DNA of 64,000 nt from a bacterium (lineage in GTDB: Bacteria > Planctomycetota > Planctomycetia > Pirellulales > Pirellulaceae): assembly GCA_024743355.1 (NCBI GenBank), contig JANSWS010000001.1, positions 1-64,000 on the forward strand, in the 5' to 3' direction. Of the stretch, positions 41,419 through 50,770 are shown piece by piece. Position 1 is the first letter of the stretch, and each line of letters opens with the position of its first letter. A model generated the notes under the pieces. The model did no database searches. It was not told the DNA's origin and was given only the letters and a program-made list of their open reading frames with translations. A program made the translations under genes and the position numbers.

Positions 41419-41605
41419 GCGTTAACCCTCCATCGTGTAATGGACTCCCGCTGCGCGACGCGCTGAACGGGTGCGGTTGCCGCCTCGCGCATATCCACCA
41501 TTGCCAAAATTTCGGTAGCACGTTCAGGAGCAAGCTAGTTCAGAAGCATAGTCCGGAAGCACAGTTCGGCGGCAGCCTGCAGTTATTCATGCCACACGGC
41601 TCGCA

Positions 41606-41780
41606 CTCGTTGTACCACACAAGTCGACGGGAAAAAAATACCTTGCAAAGCTAGCGTCTGCGAGTTACTCCATAGACAGCTTGTCAGCAGGCTACTTGAT
41701 GGAACAGGAGAAAACCAAGAAAACAGAGCGGTTTGCTCTGTTAACTCTGTTCTCTTATGTTCCAACCGATTGAAGCGACG
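41606..41780 (+). repeat. Dispersed intergenic repeat, copy 2
   Basis: Same element as 663-835, same orientation. Confidence 0.9.
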
Positions 41781-41945
41781 TATCAACACCGTGTGCCCAC
41801 CGCAATCCAATGCAGCGGAAAACGAAAGTCCAGCCGATGCACTCTGGATCAAGACAACGACCGGCTCGCAGGAGAGCAGATCTATGCGTGGCCCGTTGCC
41901 GCTTGAGAAGCGAGCGAGCTGAGCCACACGGGTCAGCCGCGGATG

Positions 41946-42371
41946 TCAACTGAGATGCGAGGAAATCCAAGTTTCGAGCTCTTGCCAGTCGACCGGAGGC
42001 AACTTTGAGAGGTCGGGCCGTAACTTTACTGCATCGTGAATATACACGTGATGGATATCTTTTTGGCCCTTATCCGTGTTCCAATGCACCAGTACGCGGA
42101 CGCACATCGGCAGCGAACCGGCCACCGAAATCTCGTATCCGCATAACAGCGGAACTTCAATCCACCCCAATTGTCGAGCCGCCAAAGCTGGAAACTCGGC
42201 GTCCAGGTCCTTGGTGACCGTGAATAGCACGCTGGCGACATCTGCGGATTCAATTCCATTGCGACGAATCATCAAAGCCAACATCTGCCGCGTGGCCTGA
42301 AGGATTGCGTCTCTGGAGTTCTCCGTAACGGTCGTCGCTCCGCGGATGCCCCGGCAACAAGTCATGTACAC
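41946..42371 (-). CDS. aroH: Chorismate mutase, AroH type
   Basis: RGIRGATTVTENSRDAILQATRQMLALMIRRNGIESADVASVLFTVTKDLDAEFPALAARQLGWIEVPLLCGYEISVAGSLPMCVRVLVHWNT. Confidence 0.92.
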   Translation of the reverse strand: MYMTCCRGIRGATTVTENSRDAILQATRQMLALMIRRNGIESADVASVLFTVTKDLDAEFPALAARQLGWIEVPLLCGYEISVAGSLPMCVRVLVHWNTDKGQKDIHHVYIHDAVKLRPDLSKLPPVDWQELETWISSHLS

Positions 42372-42617
42372 CTCGCTGATTCAGCCAAAAATTTCTGAGC
42401 CATCACCCGCTAGCACAATTCCCGCCCTTGAACACCGTCCAGAACCCTCTTAGGACTTTCAACAGACGGGCAGGGGTGCCTCGCGCCTGGCGTCGTCTAC
42501 GTTACCATATGGACATAATTATGTCAGCCATCCGAGCAAGACCGGAGGCGCACTTCCTGCGGTTGGGGCTTCCAAAGCCTGCCCCTGTGCATAGCCACCA
42601 CTGTATTGCAGCTCAAC

Positions 42618-44120
42618 ATGACCGATAGTCCCGCGACCACCATCAGCGATTCCACGACCTCGGAATCCGGCATCGACCCTAAAGAGTACTCCATTCTGAT
42701 CGTGGATAACGATCGCGCGCATGCCCGAGCCATGACGGAGAGCCTGGAACGGGTCGGTTACCGATGCTCCGTGGCAACCAGCGGACCCGAGGGCATTCAG
42801 CAAATCGAAAAGAATATGTTTCACGTCGTGGTGACCGATCTGGTTATGAACGAGGTGGACGGAATGCAGATTTTGCAGAAGGCGAAGGCCTCTTTGCCAG
42901 ACTGCGAGGTGGTAATGGTCACAGGACACGCCACCGTTCCCAAGGCAGTCGAGGCCATGCAGGAGGGTGCCTTCAATTTCCTGGAGAAGCCCATTACTCC
43001 GGGCCGCTTGCGAGTCGTCACCGGCAAGGCCATTGAAGCTGTTGACCTCAAGCGTACCAATACTGAATTGCGGGCCAGGCTGGATGAAAAGTTCGGCTTC
43101 GAGGGCATTATCTTCGCCAGTCCGAAGATGCAGGATGTTATCGATCGGGTAAAGCGAATCGCACCCACCGACGCTACCGTCTTAATCACTGGGGAAAGTG
43201 GGACTGGCAAGGAGATGATTGCTCAAGCGATCCATCAGAACAGCCCCCGAAAAAGTAAACGCATGAAGGCACTTAATACGCGTGCCGTATCCGAGACGCT
43301 GGTTGAGAGTGAACTCTTCGGACACGTCAAGGGAGCCTTCACGGACGCCGCCAGCGATCGCATGGGGGCTTTCGAATACGCCGACGGCGGAACGCTTTTC
43401 TTGGATGAAGTCGGTGATATGCCGATGAGCACCCAAATCAAACTACTCCGCGTTCTCGAAGACCATCGCATTACCCGGGTTGGCGACAACAAATCGATCA
43501 AGGTAAATGTTCGTCTGCTAAGCGCTACGAATCGGCCGCTGGAAGACATGGTCGAGCAGGGCACGTTCCGAAACGACCTCTACTATCGGCTCAACATTGT
43601 CACCATCCACCTGCCACCCTTGCGCGAGCGTACTGAGGATATCGTCCCGTTGATGGACCACTTCCGCAAAATATTTGTAAAGCGTCACGCCAAGGCAAAC
43701 TGCAGCTTCGCCCCTGCGGTAACCCGCCGGTTCTATGGTTACGACTGGCCGGGAAACATTCGTCAGCTAAGAAATTTCGTTGAAACGATGGTTGTCCTGG
43801 ACACCGATGGAGTGCTTGATCTGAATGATCTGCCGCCCGAACTCGCTACGCCCGAGGATATGCGGCCCGCTGAATCCCCAGGTAGCAGCACTTCCACCGC
43901 GCTCCCCAATGTGGGCGACTCGAATTTGATCGGCCGCAGTATGGCGGACATTGAGCGCTGGGCAATTGAAGAGACATTGAAAATGACTGCCGGCAACCGT
44001 GAGGAAGCCGCCAAGATTTTAAGCATCGGCGCCCGCACGCTTTACCGCAAACTGGATAAGTATCGACAGGAAGATGAAGAACAATCGGGTGATGTCGAGC
44101 AAGAGCAAGCGGAAGACTAG
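42618..44120 (+). CDS. NtrC-like response regulator (receiver - AAA+ - Fis HTH) with altered sigma54-contact loop
   Basis: YSILIVDNDRAHARAM...VVTDLVMNEVDGMQIL; GESGTGKEMIAQAIH; GAFTDA in place of GAFTGA; C-terminal NREEAAKILSIGARTLYRKLDKY. Confidence 0.92.
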   Translation: MTDSPATTISDSTTSESGIDPKEYSILIVDNDRAHARAMTESLERVGYRCSVATSGPEGIQQIEKNMFHVVVTDLVMNEVDGMQILQKAKASLPDCEVVMVTGHATVPKAVEAMQEGAFNFLEKPITPGRLRVVTGKAIEAVDLKRTNTELRARLDEKFGFEGIIFASPKMQDVIDRVKRIAPTDATVLITGESGTGKEMIAQAIHQNSPRKSKRMKALNTRAVSETLVESELFGHVKGAFTDAASDRMGAFEYADGGTLFLDEVGDMPMSTQIKLLRVLEDHRITRVGDNKSIKVNVRLLSATNRPLEDMVEQGTFRNDLYYRLNIVTIHLPPLRERTEDIVPLMDHFRKIFVKRHAKANCSFAPAVTRRFYGYDWPGNIRQLRNFVETMVVLDTDGVLDLNDLPPELATPEDMRPAESPGSSTSTALPNVGDSNLIGRSMADIERWAIEETLKMTAGNREEAAKILSIGARTLYRKLDKYRQEDEEQSGDVEQEQAED

Positions 44121-44193
44121 GGCAGGGATCTTGCAGCCAACCTTGCCTCTCAAGCCCATTGAAATCGCGTGAAACCAGGAACGGACTCGATCC

Positions 44194-46188
44194 ATGCCCA
44201 TTATTCGTCAACTCTCACCCAGTTTGGTCAATAAGATTGCGGCCGGCGAAGTCATCGAAAGACCAGCCAGCGTCGTCAAGGAACTGCTCGAGAATAGCGT
44301 CGATGCAGGAGCAACTCATATCGACTTGGCGATCGAAGGCGGCGGCATCGAACAGATTCGCATCAGTGATAACGGCTGCGGCATCTCAGCCGATCAAATC
44401 CCCCTGGCACTGGCCAGTCACGCTACCAGTAAGCTCGTCGATGCCGACGATCTGTTCGACGTACACACACTTGGCTTTCGCGGCGAGGCTCTGGCATCCA
44501 TTGCGGAGGTGAGCCACTTGACGCTCCGCTCGCGTACCGCCGACTCCGACTCAGGCGCCGAAGTCACAGTTCGCGGCGGGCAAGCTTCCGAAGCACAACC
44601 GGCCGGGTGCCCAGTGGGTACCACCATTGAAGTCCGACAATTGTTCTTCAATACTCCCGTCCGCAAGAAATTTCTCCGCACACCGCAGACCGAGGCCGGG
44701 CACATCACCGAGGCTTTCACCCGAATTGCACTGGCCTTCCCGCACATTCGCATGCGGATGACCAGCGGGGAAAGAGTGCAATTTGATCTGCCCGAAACCG
44801 ATTCATGGAAAGAAAGGGTCCGCGCTTTTTTCGGTGATGAAACGGCCGATTCCTTGATCGCTGTAAGCAGCCAGCAGGACGAAGCGATCGTTTCGGGCTA
44901 CGTGGCGAATCCTTCTGTCAGCCGCAGCAACAATCGCATGCAGTATCTTTTCCTGAATGGCCGCTTTATCCGCGACCGTTCCTTGCAACACGCCTTGGGA
45001 GAAGCCTATCGCGGACTGCTCATGGTCGGGCGATTTCCGATTTGCTTCTTGCGGCTGGACCTGCCCCCGGCCATGGTCGACGTCAATGTACATCCCACCA
45101 AGATGGAAGTCCGCTTCCAGGAATCAGGCAAGCTTTACAGCCAACTACTGCGCACGTTACGACACGAATTCTTGACTCGGGATTTGACAGCACGCCCTAG
45201 ACATGTGCCTGGTCCAGCACCCGCAAGCTGGCGAAACGCGAATGATTCGGCGGTAACTGCCGACGATTCCGTGGCTGCCAAGGCAACGCATCTGGCTGCG
45301 AACTCGGACGACCAACGGTGGCAACGCCACGCCGATCAAATGACCAGGGTGGCTCCTAAACTCGACCTGCAAGACAACATTCCCGCCTTCCGGCCTTTCC
45401 CCAGCCGTTCGAGGGCGGAAGACCTACAGTTCCGTCCGAATCCGACAGCGGCTCCCCGAAGCGAACTGCATCGGCATGACGATGATTTTGGAGGGGAAAG
45501 TCGCCAGGAGAATCCAGGCGTTGTCCATCGCTCCGATTCCGGCCACACTGCCGACCAGCCTATCGATGCCCCCCAGGCGTCTGACGGCAACTCGCAAGAA
45601 TCCTATCGTGCGCCAAGCAGCCATTTGGGATTTCAAGTTCACAATCGCTACCTGGTGACGCAGGATGAAACAGGCATGGTTGTGGTCGACCAGCATGCAC
45701 TCCACGAAAGAATCCTATACGAGCAGTTGCGTGAGAAGAGCTCCGCCAAAGCCGTCGAAAGCCAACGCTTGCTGGTGCCGGAACCGATCGATCTCATGCC
45801 GGCCGAGGCGGCCGCTGCTTTGGATCACAAAGAACTGCTGGCGCAGATCGGAATTCAGATCGAGCCCTTTGGCGGTGATACTGTACTCATGACCGGCTAC
45901 CCGGCCATGCTGGCGAAAATGCGCCCCGCCGAAGTGCTGCGGCAAGTACTCGAGCCCCTCATGTCAGGCGGTCGGGAACCTAGTGCTCGCGATATGCTCG
46001 ACGAATTGCTGCACATGATGGCCTGTAAAGCTGCCGTCAAGGCCGGCGATCGCTTGGCACCCGAGGAAATCACGGCCCTGCTTGAGCAAAGAAATCACTA
46101 CCAGGATACACATCACTGCCCGCACGGACGACCGACGGCACTTTTCTTCAGCCGCGAGCAATTGGACAAAATGTTTGGTAGAACTTGA
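44194..46188 (+). CDS. mutL: DNA mismatch repair protein MutL
   Basis: IIRQLSPSLVNKIAAGEVIERPASVVKELLENSVDAGATHI...DNGCGIS...LGFRGEALASIAEVSHL...HCPHGRPTALFFSREQLDKMFGR. Confidence 0.97.
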   Translation: MPIIRQLSPSLVNKIAAGEVIERPASVVKELLENSVDAGATHIDLAIEGGGIEQIRISDNGCGISADQIPLALASHATSKLVDADDLFDVHTLGFRGEALASIAEVSHLTLRSRTADSDSGAEVTVRGGQASEAQPAGCPVGTTIEVRQLFFNTPVRKKFLRTPQTEAGHITEAFTRIALAFPHIRMRMTSGERVQFDLPETDSWKERVRAFFGDETADSLIAVSSQQDEAIVSGYVANPSVSRSNNRMQYLFLNGRFIRDRSLQHALGEAYRGLLMVGRFPICFLRLDLPPAMVDVNVHPTKMEVRFQESGKLYSQLLRTLRHEFLTRDLTARPRHVPGPAPASWRNANDSAVTADDSVAAKATHLAANSDDQRWQRHADQMTRVAPKLDLQDNIPAFRPFPSRSRAEDLQFRPNPTAAPRSELHRHDDDFGGESRQENPGVVHRSDSGHTADQPIDAPQASDGNSQESYRAPSSHLGFQVHNRYLVTQDETGMVVVDQHALHERILYEQLREKSSAKAVESQRLLVPEPIDLMPAEAAAALDHKELLAQIGIQIEPFGGDTVLMTGYPAMLAKMRPAEVLRQVLEPLMSGGREPSARDMLDELLHMMACKAAVKAGDRLAPEEITALLEQRNHYQDTHHCPHGRPTALFFSREQLDKMFGRT

Positions 46189-46343
46189 GGCGAAAGCTCC
46201 CCGGGGCCGTGGCGGATGCTTGCGAACATGGCCCTCAGGCAGACAATTGAAGGCAATCTGTCCTGGGAGCTCCGTCCGGCCTTCGGCCGCGATCAATTTG
46301 CCGCGGATTCAATATCAAACCGCCCAACCTATCTGGACCTGTC

Positions 46344-47045
46344 ATGCGAGAGCTAAAGAGTCTGTTTGAAAAAAACGCAAAATGGTCCAAAGACGTTCGG
46401 ACATCCGACGCCTCTTTTTTTGAACGCCTGTCACAGCAGCAGACACCCGATTATCTGTGGATCGGCTGTGCCGATAGCCGAGTTCCTGCCAACCAGATTA
46501 TAGGCCTGGATCCCGGCGAAGTATTCGTGCACAGAAACGTGGCGAACTTGGTCGTACACACGGATCTCAACTGTTTGTCCGCCATCCAGTATGCCGTGGA
46601 TGTACTCCGCGTGAAGCATATCATCGTGTGCGGCCACTATGGATGCGGCGGAGTGGAAGCCGCCATTAGCAAACCGGAACTGGGGCTCATCGAGAATTGG
46701 CTGCGACACATTGAAGATGTATACAGCAAACACGAGAAGTCATTGGAAAAGCTGGAGGACCATGCCTCCAAAGTGAATCGTCTGTGTGAATTGAATGTCA
46801 TCGAGCAGGTGGTGAATGTCTGCCGAACCACCATCGTCCGGGGTGCCTGGCGGCGAGGCCAAGCCTTGGCCGTCCACGGTTGGGTATACGGGCTTAGCGA
46901 CGGACTATTGCGAGACTTGGATATGTGCCTGAGCCAACCGGAAGAAGTCGACAGTGCTCTGGCCAAGGCAGTGCAACGAAGCGTCAATGGAATCGCACTC
47001 GCCGTGGACCTGAATAGCCAGCCTAGCGACACGCCAACCGTTTAG
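46344..47045 (+). CDS. Beta-class carbonic anhydrase
   Basis: LWIGCADSRVPANQIIGLDPGEVFVHRNVANLV...HIIVCGHYGCGGVEAAI. Confidence 0.95.
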   Translation: MRELKSLFEKNAKWSKDVRTSDASFFERLSQQQTPDYLWIGCADSRVPANQIIGLDPGEVFVHRNVANLVVHTDLNCLSAIQYAVDVLRVKHIIVCGHYGCGGVEAAISKPELGLIENWLRHIEDVYSKHEKSLEKLEDHASKVNRLCELNVIEQVVNVCRTTIVRGAWRRGQALAVHGWVYGLSDGLLRDLDMCLSQPEEVDSALAKAVQRSVNGIALAVDLNSQPSDTPTV

Positions 47046-47130
47046 GATGCCTCGAGCATCATTCACATCGCATGTAGTGACAGAAGATGGGTCAAAAGTG
47101 GATGCATTGAAGACTGCTTGAAATCAGAGA

Positions 47131-47282
47131 GAAGTAGAGCAGACAGAGTAAGCAAACCGCTCTATTTTCTCGGTTTTCTCCTGTTCCATCAACTAGCCTG
47201 CTGACAAGCTGTCTATGGATAACCCGCAGACGCCAGCTTTGCGATGTATTCTTTCCCAGTCAAACATGTGTGGTACAACGAG
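47131..47282 (-). repeat. Dispersed intergenic repeat, copy 3 (reverse orientation)
   Basis: Reverse complement matches 663-835 and 41606-41780. Confidence 0.88.
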
Positions 47283-47345
47283 AGCCAGCAACGGAATCTC
47301 AGCGGATGGCTGTGCAAACACCGAGCTCACGACTTTGACGCTTGC

Positions 47346-48287
47346 CTACACTCCGCCGATCCGTTGCAAGACCGCATCGAGCGTGGGACGCAGCGAATTG
47401 GCACTGTTTCGCAAGCCTTGCATTTCTTTCGGCCACAATTCAATTTCCAACCGATCGATGGCTCCACAGCTACCCACCACGGTAGGGACCGAAAGAGCCA
47501 CGTCGCGAATCCCATAGCAGCCCGATTGCACGCTGCTGACGGGCAAGATCTGCCGCCGGTTTAGAATTATGGCCTCAATGACATCCCGAATCGCAATACC
47601 TACCGCGAATCCAGCTCCCCCTTTTCCACGTATCACCTCAGCTCCCGAACCCTGAGTTCTCTTGAACAACTGGCTGGCAGAGGCGGGAGTCCAGCCGGGG
47701 TACTTTTCCAACGGTAAACCACCCACGGTTGCACTGGACCAGATGGGCACCATGCTATCGCCGTGTTCGCCCAGGATCAGAGCCTTGGTCTGTGTGGGAG
47801 GCACCTTCATCGCTTGGGCTATCAGGCTGCAGAAGCGGATGGAGTCGAGCTGTGTACCCAGTCCCAGCACTTGCGTTTCCGGCAACCCAAGCCGCTTGGC
47901 CGCCACGTAGGTCAGAATGTCAACCGGATTGGATACCACCAATACCTTAGCGCTCGGCTTCAATCCGGCTGCTTTGACATCGGCCAGAATCTGCACAAAC
48001 AAATCCGTATTCCGGTTGATTAAATCCAGACGCGTCTCATCGGGCTTTCGTCTCAGTCCCGCTGTGATGCAGACAATATCGCTGGATGGAATATGTTCGT
48101 AGGAACCAAAGCTGATAATCTGATCCGCGACACTTGGACTTCCATGAAGTATGTCGAGCGCCTGCCCTTCGGCCAACTCTTGGTTGACGTCAATCAAGGT
48201 AATTTCACGAGCGACTGCTCCGCATTGCAACGCGAAGCCCGCGCAGGAGCCTACCAACCCACCGCCACCGATAATGCTAACTTTCAT
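47346..48287 (-). CDS. Malate/lactate dehydrogenase family protein, BMC-locus associated
   Basis: MKVSIIGGGGLVGSCAGFALQCG...ITLIDVNQELAEGQALDILHG...VLVVSNPVDILTYVAAKRLGLPETQVLGLGTQLDSIRF...ILGEHGDSMVPIWS. Confidence 0.93.
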   Translation of the reverse strand: MKVSIIGGGGLVGSCAGFALQCGAVAREITLIDVNQELAEGQALDILHGSPSVADQIISFGSYEHIPSSDIVCITAGLRRKPDETRLDLINRNTDLFVQILADVKAAGLKPSAKVLVVSNPVDILTYVAAKRLGLPETQVLGLGTQLDSIRFCSLIAQAMKVPPTQTKALILGEHGDSMVPIWSSATVGGLPLEKYPGWTPASASQLFKRTQGSGAEVIRGKGGAGFAVGIAIRDVIEAIILNRRQILPVSSVQSGCYGIRDVALSVPTVVGSCGAIDRLEIELWPKEMQGLRNSANSLRPTLDAVLQRIGGV

Positions 48288-48349
48288 GCTATCACCCTCT
48301 TATGAATTGACGCGTCAAGATGCGAGAGGCGTTTCCAAGCCTATGCCTT

Positions 48350-49225
48350 CTACTTGCTCGCACTCAAATGATTCATTACCTGGTCGGTGATCATCTTGAT
48401 CAGTCTCTCTTCGTCCCAGCCTGCCTCGGATCCTGAACTGGCAGGAGCCGGATTGTCAGCTGGCTTCATTGCCGGTGGCGCCTCGAAAGCCTTGCGGGCT
48501 ACGCCCGATTCCGCCCAGCTTTCGCGGAAGATGTCATTGGCACAGATATCGCAGTTTTTGAACTCATCGGTTAAGCGAGGATCACTGAATCCCCACTTGT
48601 CCTTCAGCTCCAGCAGCTCTTGGCTTTTCTGCTGGTCAAGATAGTTGACGCGACCAAGCTGGCGTGAAAGCATCAAAATACGACAGTAGGCATCCAGGAT
48701 TTCGGTCCACCAATAGGCCCGTTCAACGTCTTCGCCAAAACTGACCGTTCCGTGGTTGGCCAGGATCATAACATTGCACTTGTCTACGAATGGAATGATC
48801 GTATCGGCAAATGCCTGTCCGCCCGGAGTCTCATACTTGGTGATGGGCACATCCCCTAGAAATACCTCCACCTCGGGCAGAATGCATTGCGGAATGGGCT
48901 CACGGGCAACTGCGAATGCGGTAGCGTGTGGCGGATGACAGTGAACTACCGACTTGATATCAGGTCTTTGCTTGTAGATTTCCAGGTGCAACAAGGCTTC
49001 GCTGCTGCGTTTCTTGCGTCCCGAGATCTGCTTGCCCGTCATATCGATGGTGCTGATATCGTCGGGCTTGAGAAAACCCTTGGAATGCATCGTGGGAGTG
49101 CACAAGACTTCGTTCTCGCCGATACGCACGGTGATATTCCCGTCGTTGGCAGCCGCGAAGCCCTTGGCGTAAATTCGCCTTCCAATTTCACAGATGTCTT
49201 GTTTGATCTTGTGTGCGTTGATCAT
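48350..49225 (-). CDS. Class II aldolase/adducin family protein (L-fuculose-phosphate aldolase-like) with a C-terminal tail resembling an encapsulation peptide
   Basis: DICEIGRRIYAKGFAAANDGNITVRI...VVHCHPPHATAFAVA...ILANHGTVSFGEDVERAYWWTEILD; tail EERLIKMITDQVMNHLSASK after a Pro/Ala/Ser linker. Confidence 0.92.
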   Translation of the reverse strand: MINAHKIKQDICEIGRRIYAKGFAAANDGNITVRIGENEVLCTPTMHSKGFLKPDDISTIDMTGKQISGRKKRSSEALLHLEIYKQRPDIKSVVHCHPPHATAFAVAREPIPQCILPEVEVFLGDVPITKYETPGGQAFADTIIPFVDKCNVMILANHGTVSFGEDVERAYWWTEILDAYCRILMLSRQLGRVNYLDQQKSQELLELKDKWGFSDPRLTDEFKNCDICANDIFRESWAESGVARKAFEAPPAMKPADNPAPASSGSEAGWDEERLIKMITDQVMNHLSASK

Positions 49226-49336
49226 GGTAAACCCTTTCAATCATGGACTAACCCAGTGGTCGCATGGCACTTCTTCCGCGTCCGCTTTCCGTTGCTGGAA
49301 AACACCCGAGGTTAGGGCACCTTTATCGTTATTTGG

Positions 49337-49657
49337 TCATTCTGTCTGACCGATGTTGAGTTTTTCGATGGCTTTGGCATCGACGTAAACGTTATCGAGG
49401 ATCGCTGAGCAATACGCGTCCACCGCCTTCAGCTCCGGCCGAAACGCCTGGGCGGCCTCCGCGCCGTCGCTGATGGCCACGCGACTGCCAAACCCCGCTC
49501 CCCGCGCATCCCAGACGACCACCATGTCAGGCGAAGTCGGGCCATCCAAGCCCAAGCAGGCGAGCCCCTCCGGCTCGGTTGCCAGCAGTGTGGCGGCTTG
49601 GAAACTCGGATGACAGCGGCTGAGCGTTACGCTACCGATGACTCGGTGTATCTTCAC
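49337..49657 (-). CDS. BMC-P (EutN/CcmL) pentameric vertex protein
   Basis: VKIHRVIGSVTLSRCHPSFQAATLLATEPEG...DMVVVWDARGAGFGSRVAISDGAEAAQ; GTG start overlapping the upstream TGA (GTGA). Confidence 0.9.
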   Translation of the reverse strand: MKIHRVIGSVTLSRCHPSFQAATLLATEPEGLACLGLDGPTSPDMVVVWDARGAGFGSRVAISDGAEAAQAFRPELKAVDAYCSAILDNVYVDAKAIEKLNIGQTE

Positions 49658-50373
49658 GATGTACCCCCTGTGCGTATTGCTCCCAATCGATCTGGTACGC
49701 TCCAATCCGCTACCAACTTCGTGAGCGCCGTCAGGTCCCAGCTGTGTGCGTCCAGGATGATCAGATTAGCATCCACCTCGCGTACAGCTCGCGCCAAATC
49801 CTCCGGCCTGGCCAGCTGAGCCGGTCTGAACAAGGAATCTTTGGCGGCAGCTTGCATGGCGGCAAAGGGCGTTTCGCAACGCCAAATCGCGGACTTTCCA
49901 CCCGAGTTGAAGTGCGCTGCAATGCGTCGCACATCGGCCGCACAATTCTGGCTCGCCGCAGTGAACTCCGCATACGCGGAGACCTGCGAATACAAACTGG
50001 AATCGGCGATCACCAACAAGCCTTGAGCACTGTGCCTGAATCCCGCTGGTTCCTCGGCAACTCGCTCCAATTGAATGCCACGCTGTCGCAGTTCATCCGC
50101 CACCGCCGGTGTGATGACGGTACCCGGTGCGACCTGCAATCGCTTAAGGCCTTCCAATCGACCTGTGATTGCCTCCAATGTGATTAGCTTTCCCGGCCAC
50201 CTGAGAGACTTCTCGCTGCTGGGCGAGTTGGGGGATTGGCTGACGGGTGCGAAACTTGTCGTTGCAATTTTTGCCGCGCTAGCTGACTGCTTGTCCACCG
50301 CCAGCGCACCCTGCTCCCGCAGTCGTCTGACAACGACTCGCACGATGGCTTCGATCTCAGCGGGATTAGTCAT
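49654..50373 (-). CDS. BMC-locus hypothetical protein with N-terminal amphipathic helix
   Basis: MTNPAEIEAIVRVVVRRLREQG-linker-GKLITLEAITGRLEGLKRLQVAPGTVITPAVADELRQRGIQLERV; between two BMC-P genes. Confidence 0.8.
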   Translation of the reverse strand: MTNPAEIEAIVRVVVRRLREQGALAVDKQSASAAKIATTSFAPVSQSPNSPSSEKSLRWPGKLITLEAITGRLEGLKRLQVAPGTVITPAVADELRQRGIQLERVAEEPAGFRHSAQGLLVIADSSLYSQVSAYAEFTAASQNCAADVRRIAAHFNSGGKSAIWRCETPFAAMQAAAKDSLFRPAQLARPEDLARAVREVDANLIILDAHSWDLTALTKLVADWSVPDRLGAIRTGGTS

Positions 50374-50488
50374 CATGGGCAGCAACTGGACCAACACAAA
50401 ACAATTATCGAAAAATCATCCGCGTGCCGCTGTGGTGACTTCCACGCTACGGAATCGGATGCACTCATTTCACCCGCCTCATCGGCCG

Positions 50489-50749
50489 TCAATCATCGGC
50501 GATTCCCATCACCGCCCAACGAATGGGCGAATTCTCAACGCCTAGCATTTCGCGTATGGCCCGCCCATCACTGGTCAGAATTACCCGCTGACCGCTACCT
50601 GCCCCGATGTGATCCACCGCGAGCAGTGGATCACCATCGGGCGTCCTGCCATCGGCCATCAAGGGCTGCGTCAACAGTAACTTCTGAGCATGCAAGGAAG
50701 CGTGCTTAACGGTCGAGCTGGCATGTCCAACCACAAGTGCAACTTGCAA
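50489..50749 (-). CDS. BMC-P (EutN/CcmL) vertex protein
   Basis: MQVALVVGHASSTVKHASLHAQKLLLTQPL...LLAVDHIGAGSGQRVILTSDG. Confidence 0.92.
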   Translation of the reverse strand: MQVALVVGHASSTVKHASLHAQKLLLTQPLMADGRTPDGDPLLAVDHIGAGSGQRVILTSDGRAIREMLGVENSPIRWAVMGIADD

Positions 50750-50770
50750 AACAAACCTCCCAAACGTCCG

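Noticed and set aside
47215-47564. Overlapping ORFs at the 3' side of the MDH/LDH gene
   Set aside because: They overlap repeat copy 3 and the MDH gene on the opposite strand; no recognisable protein.
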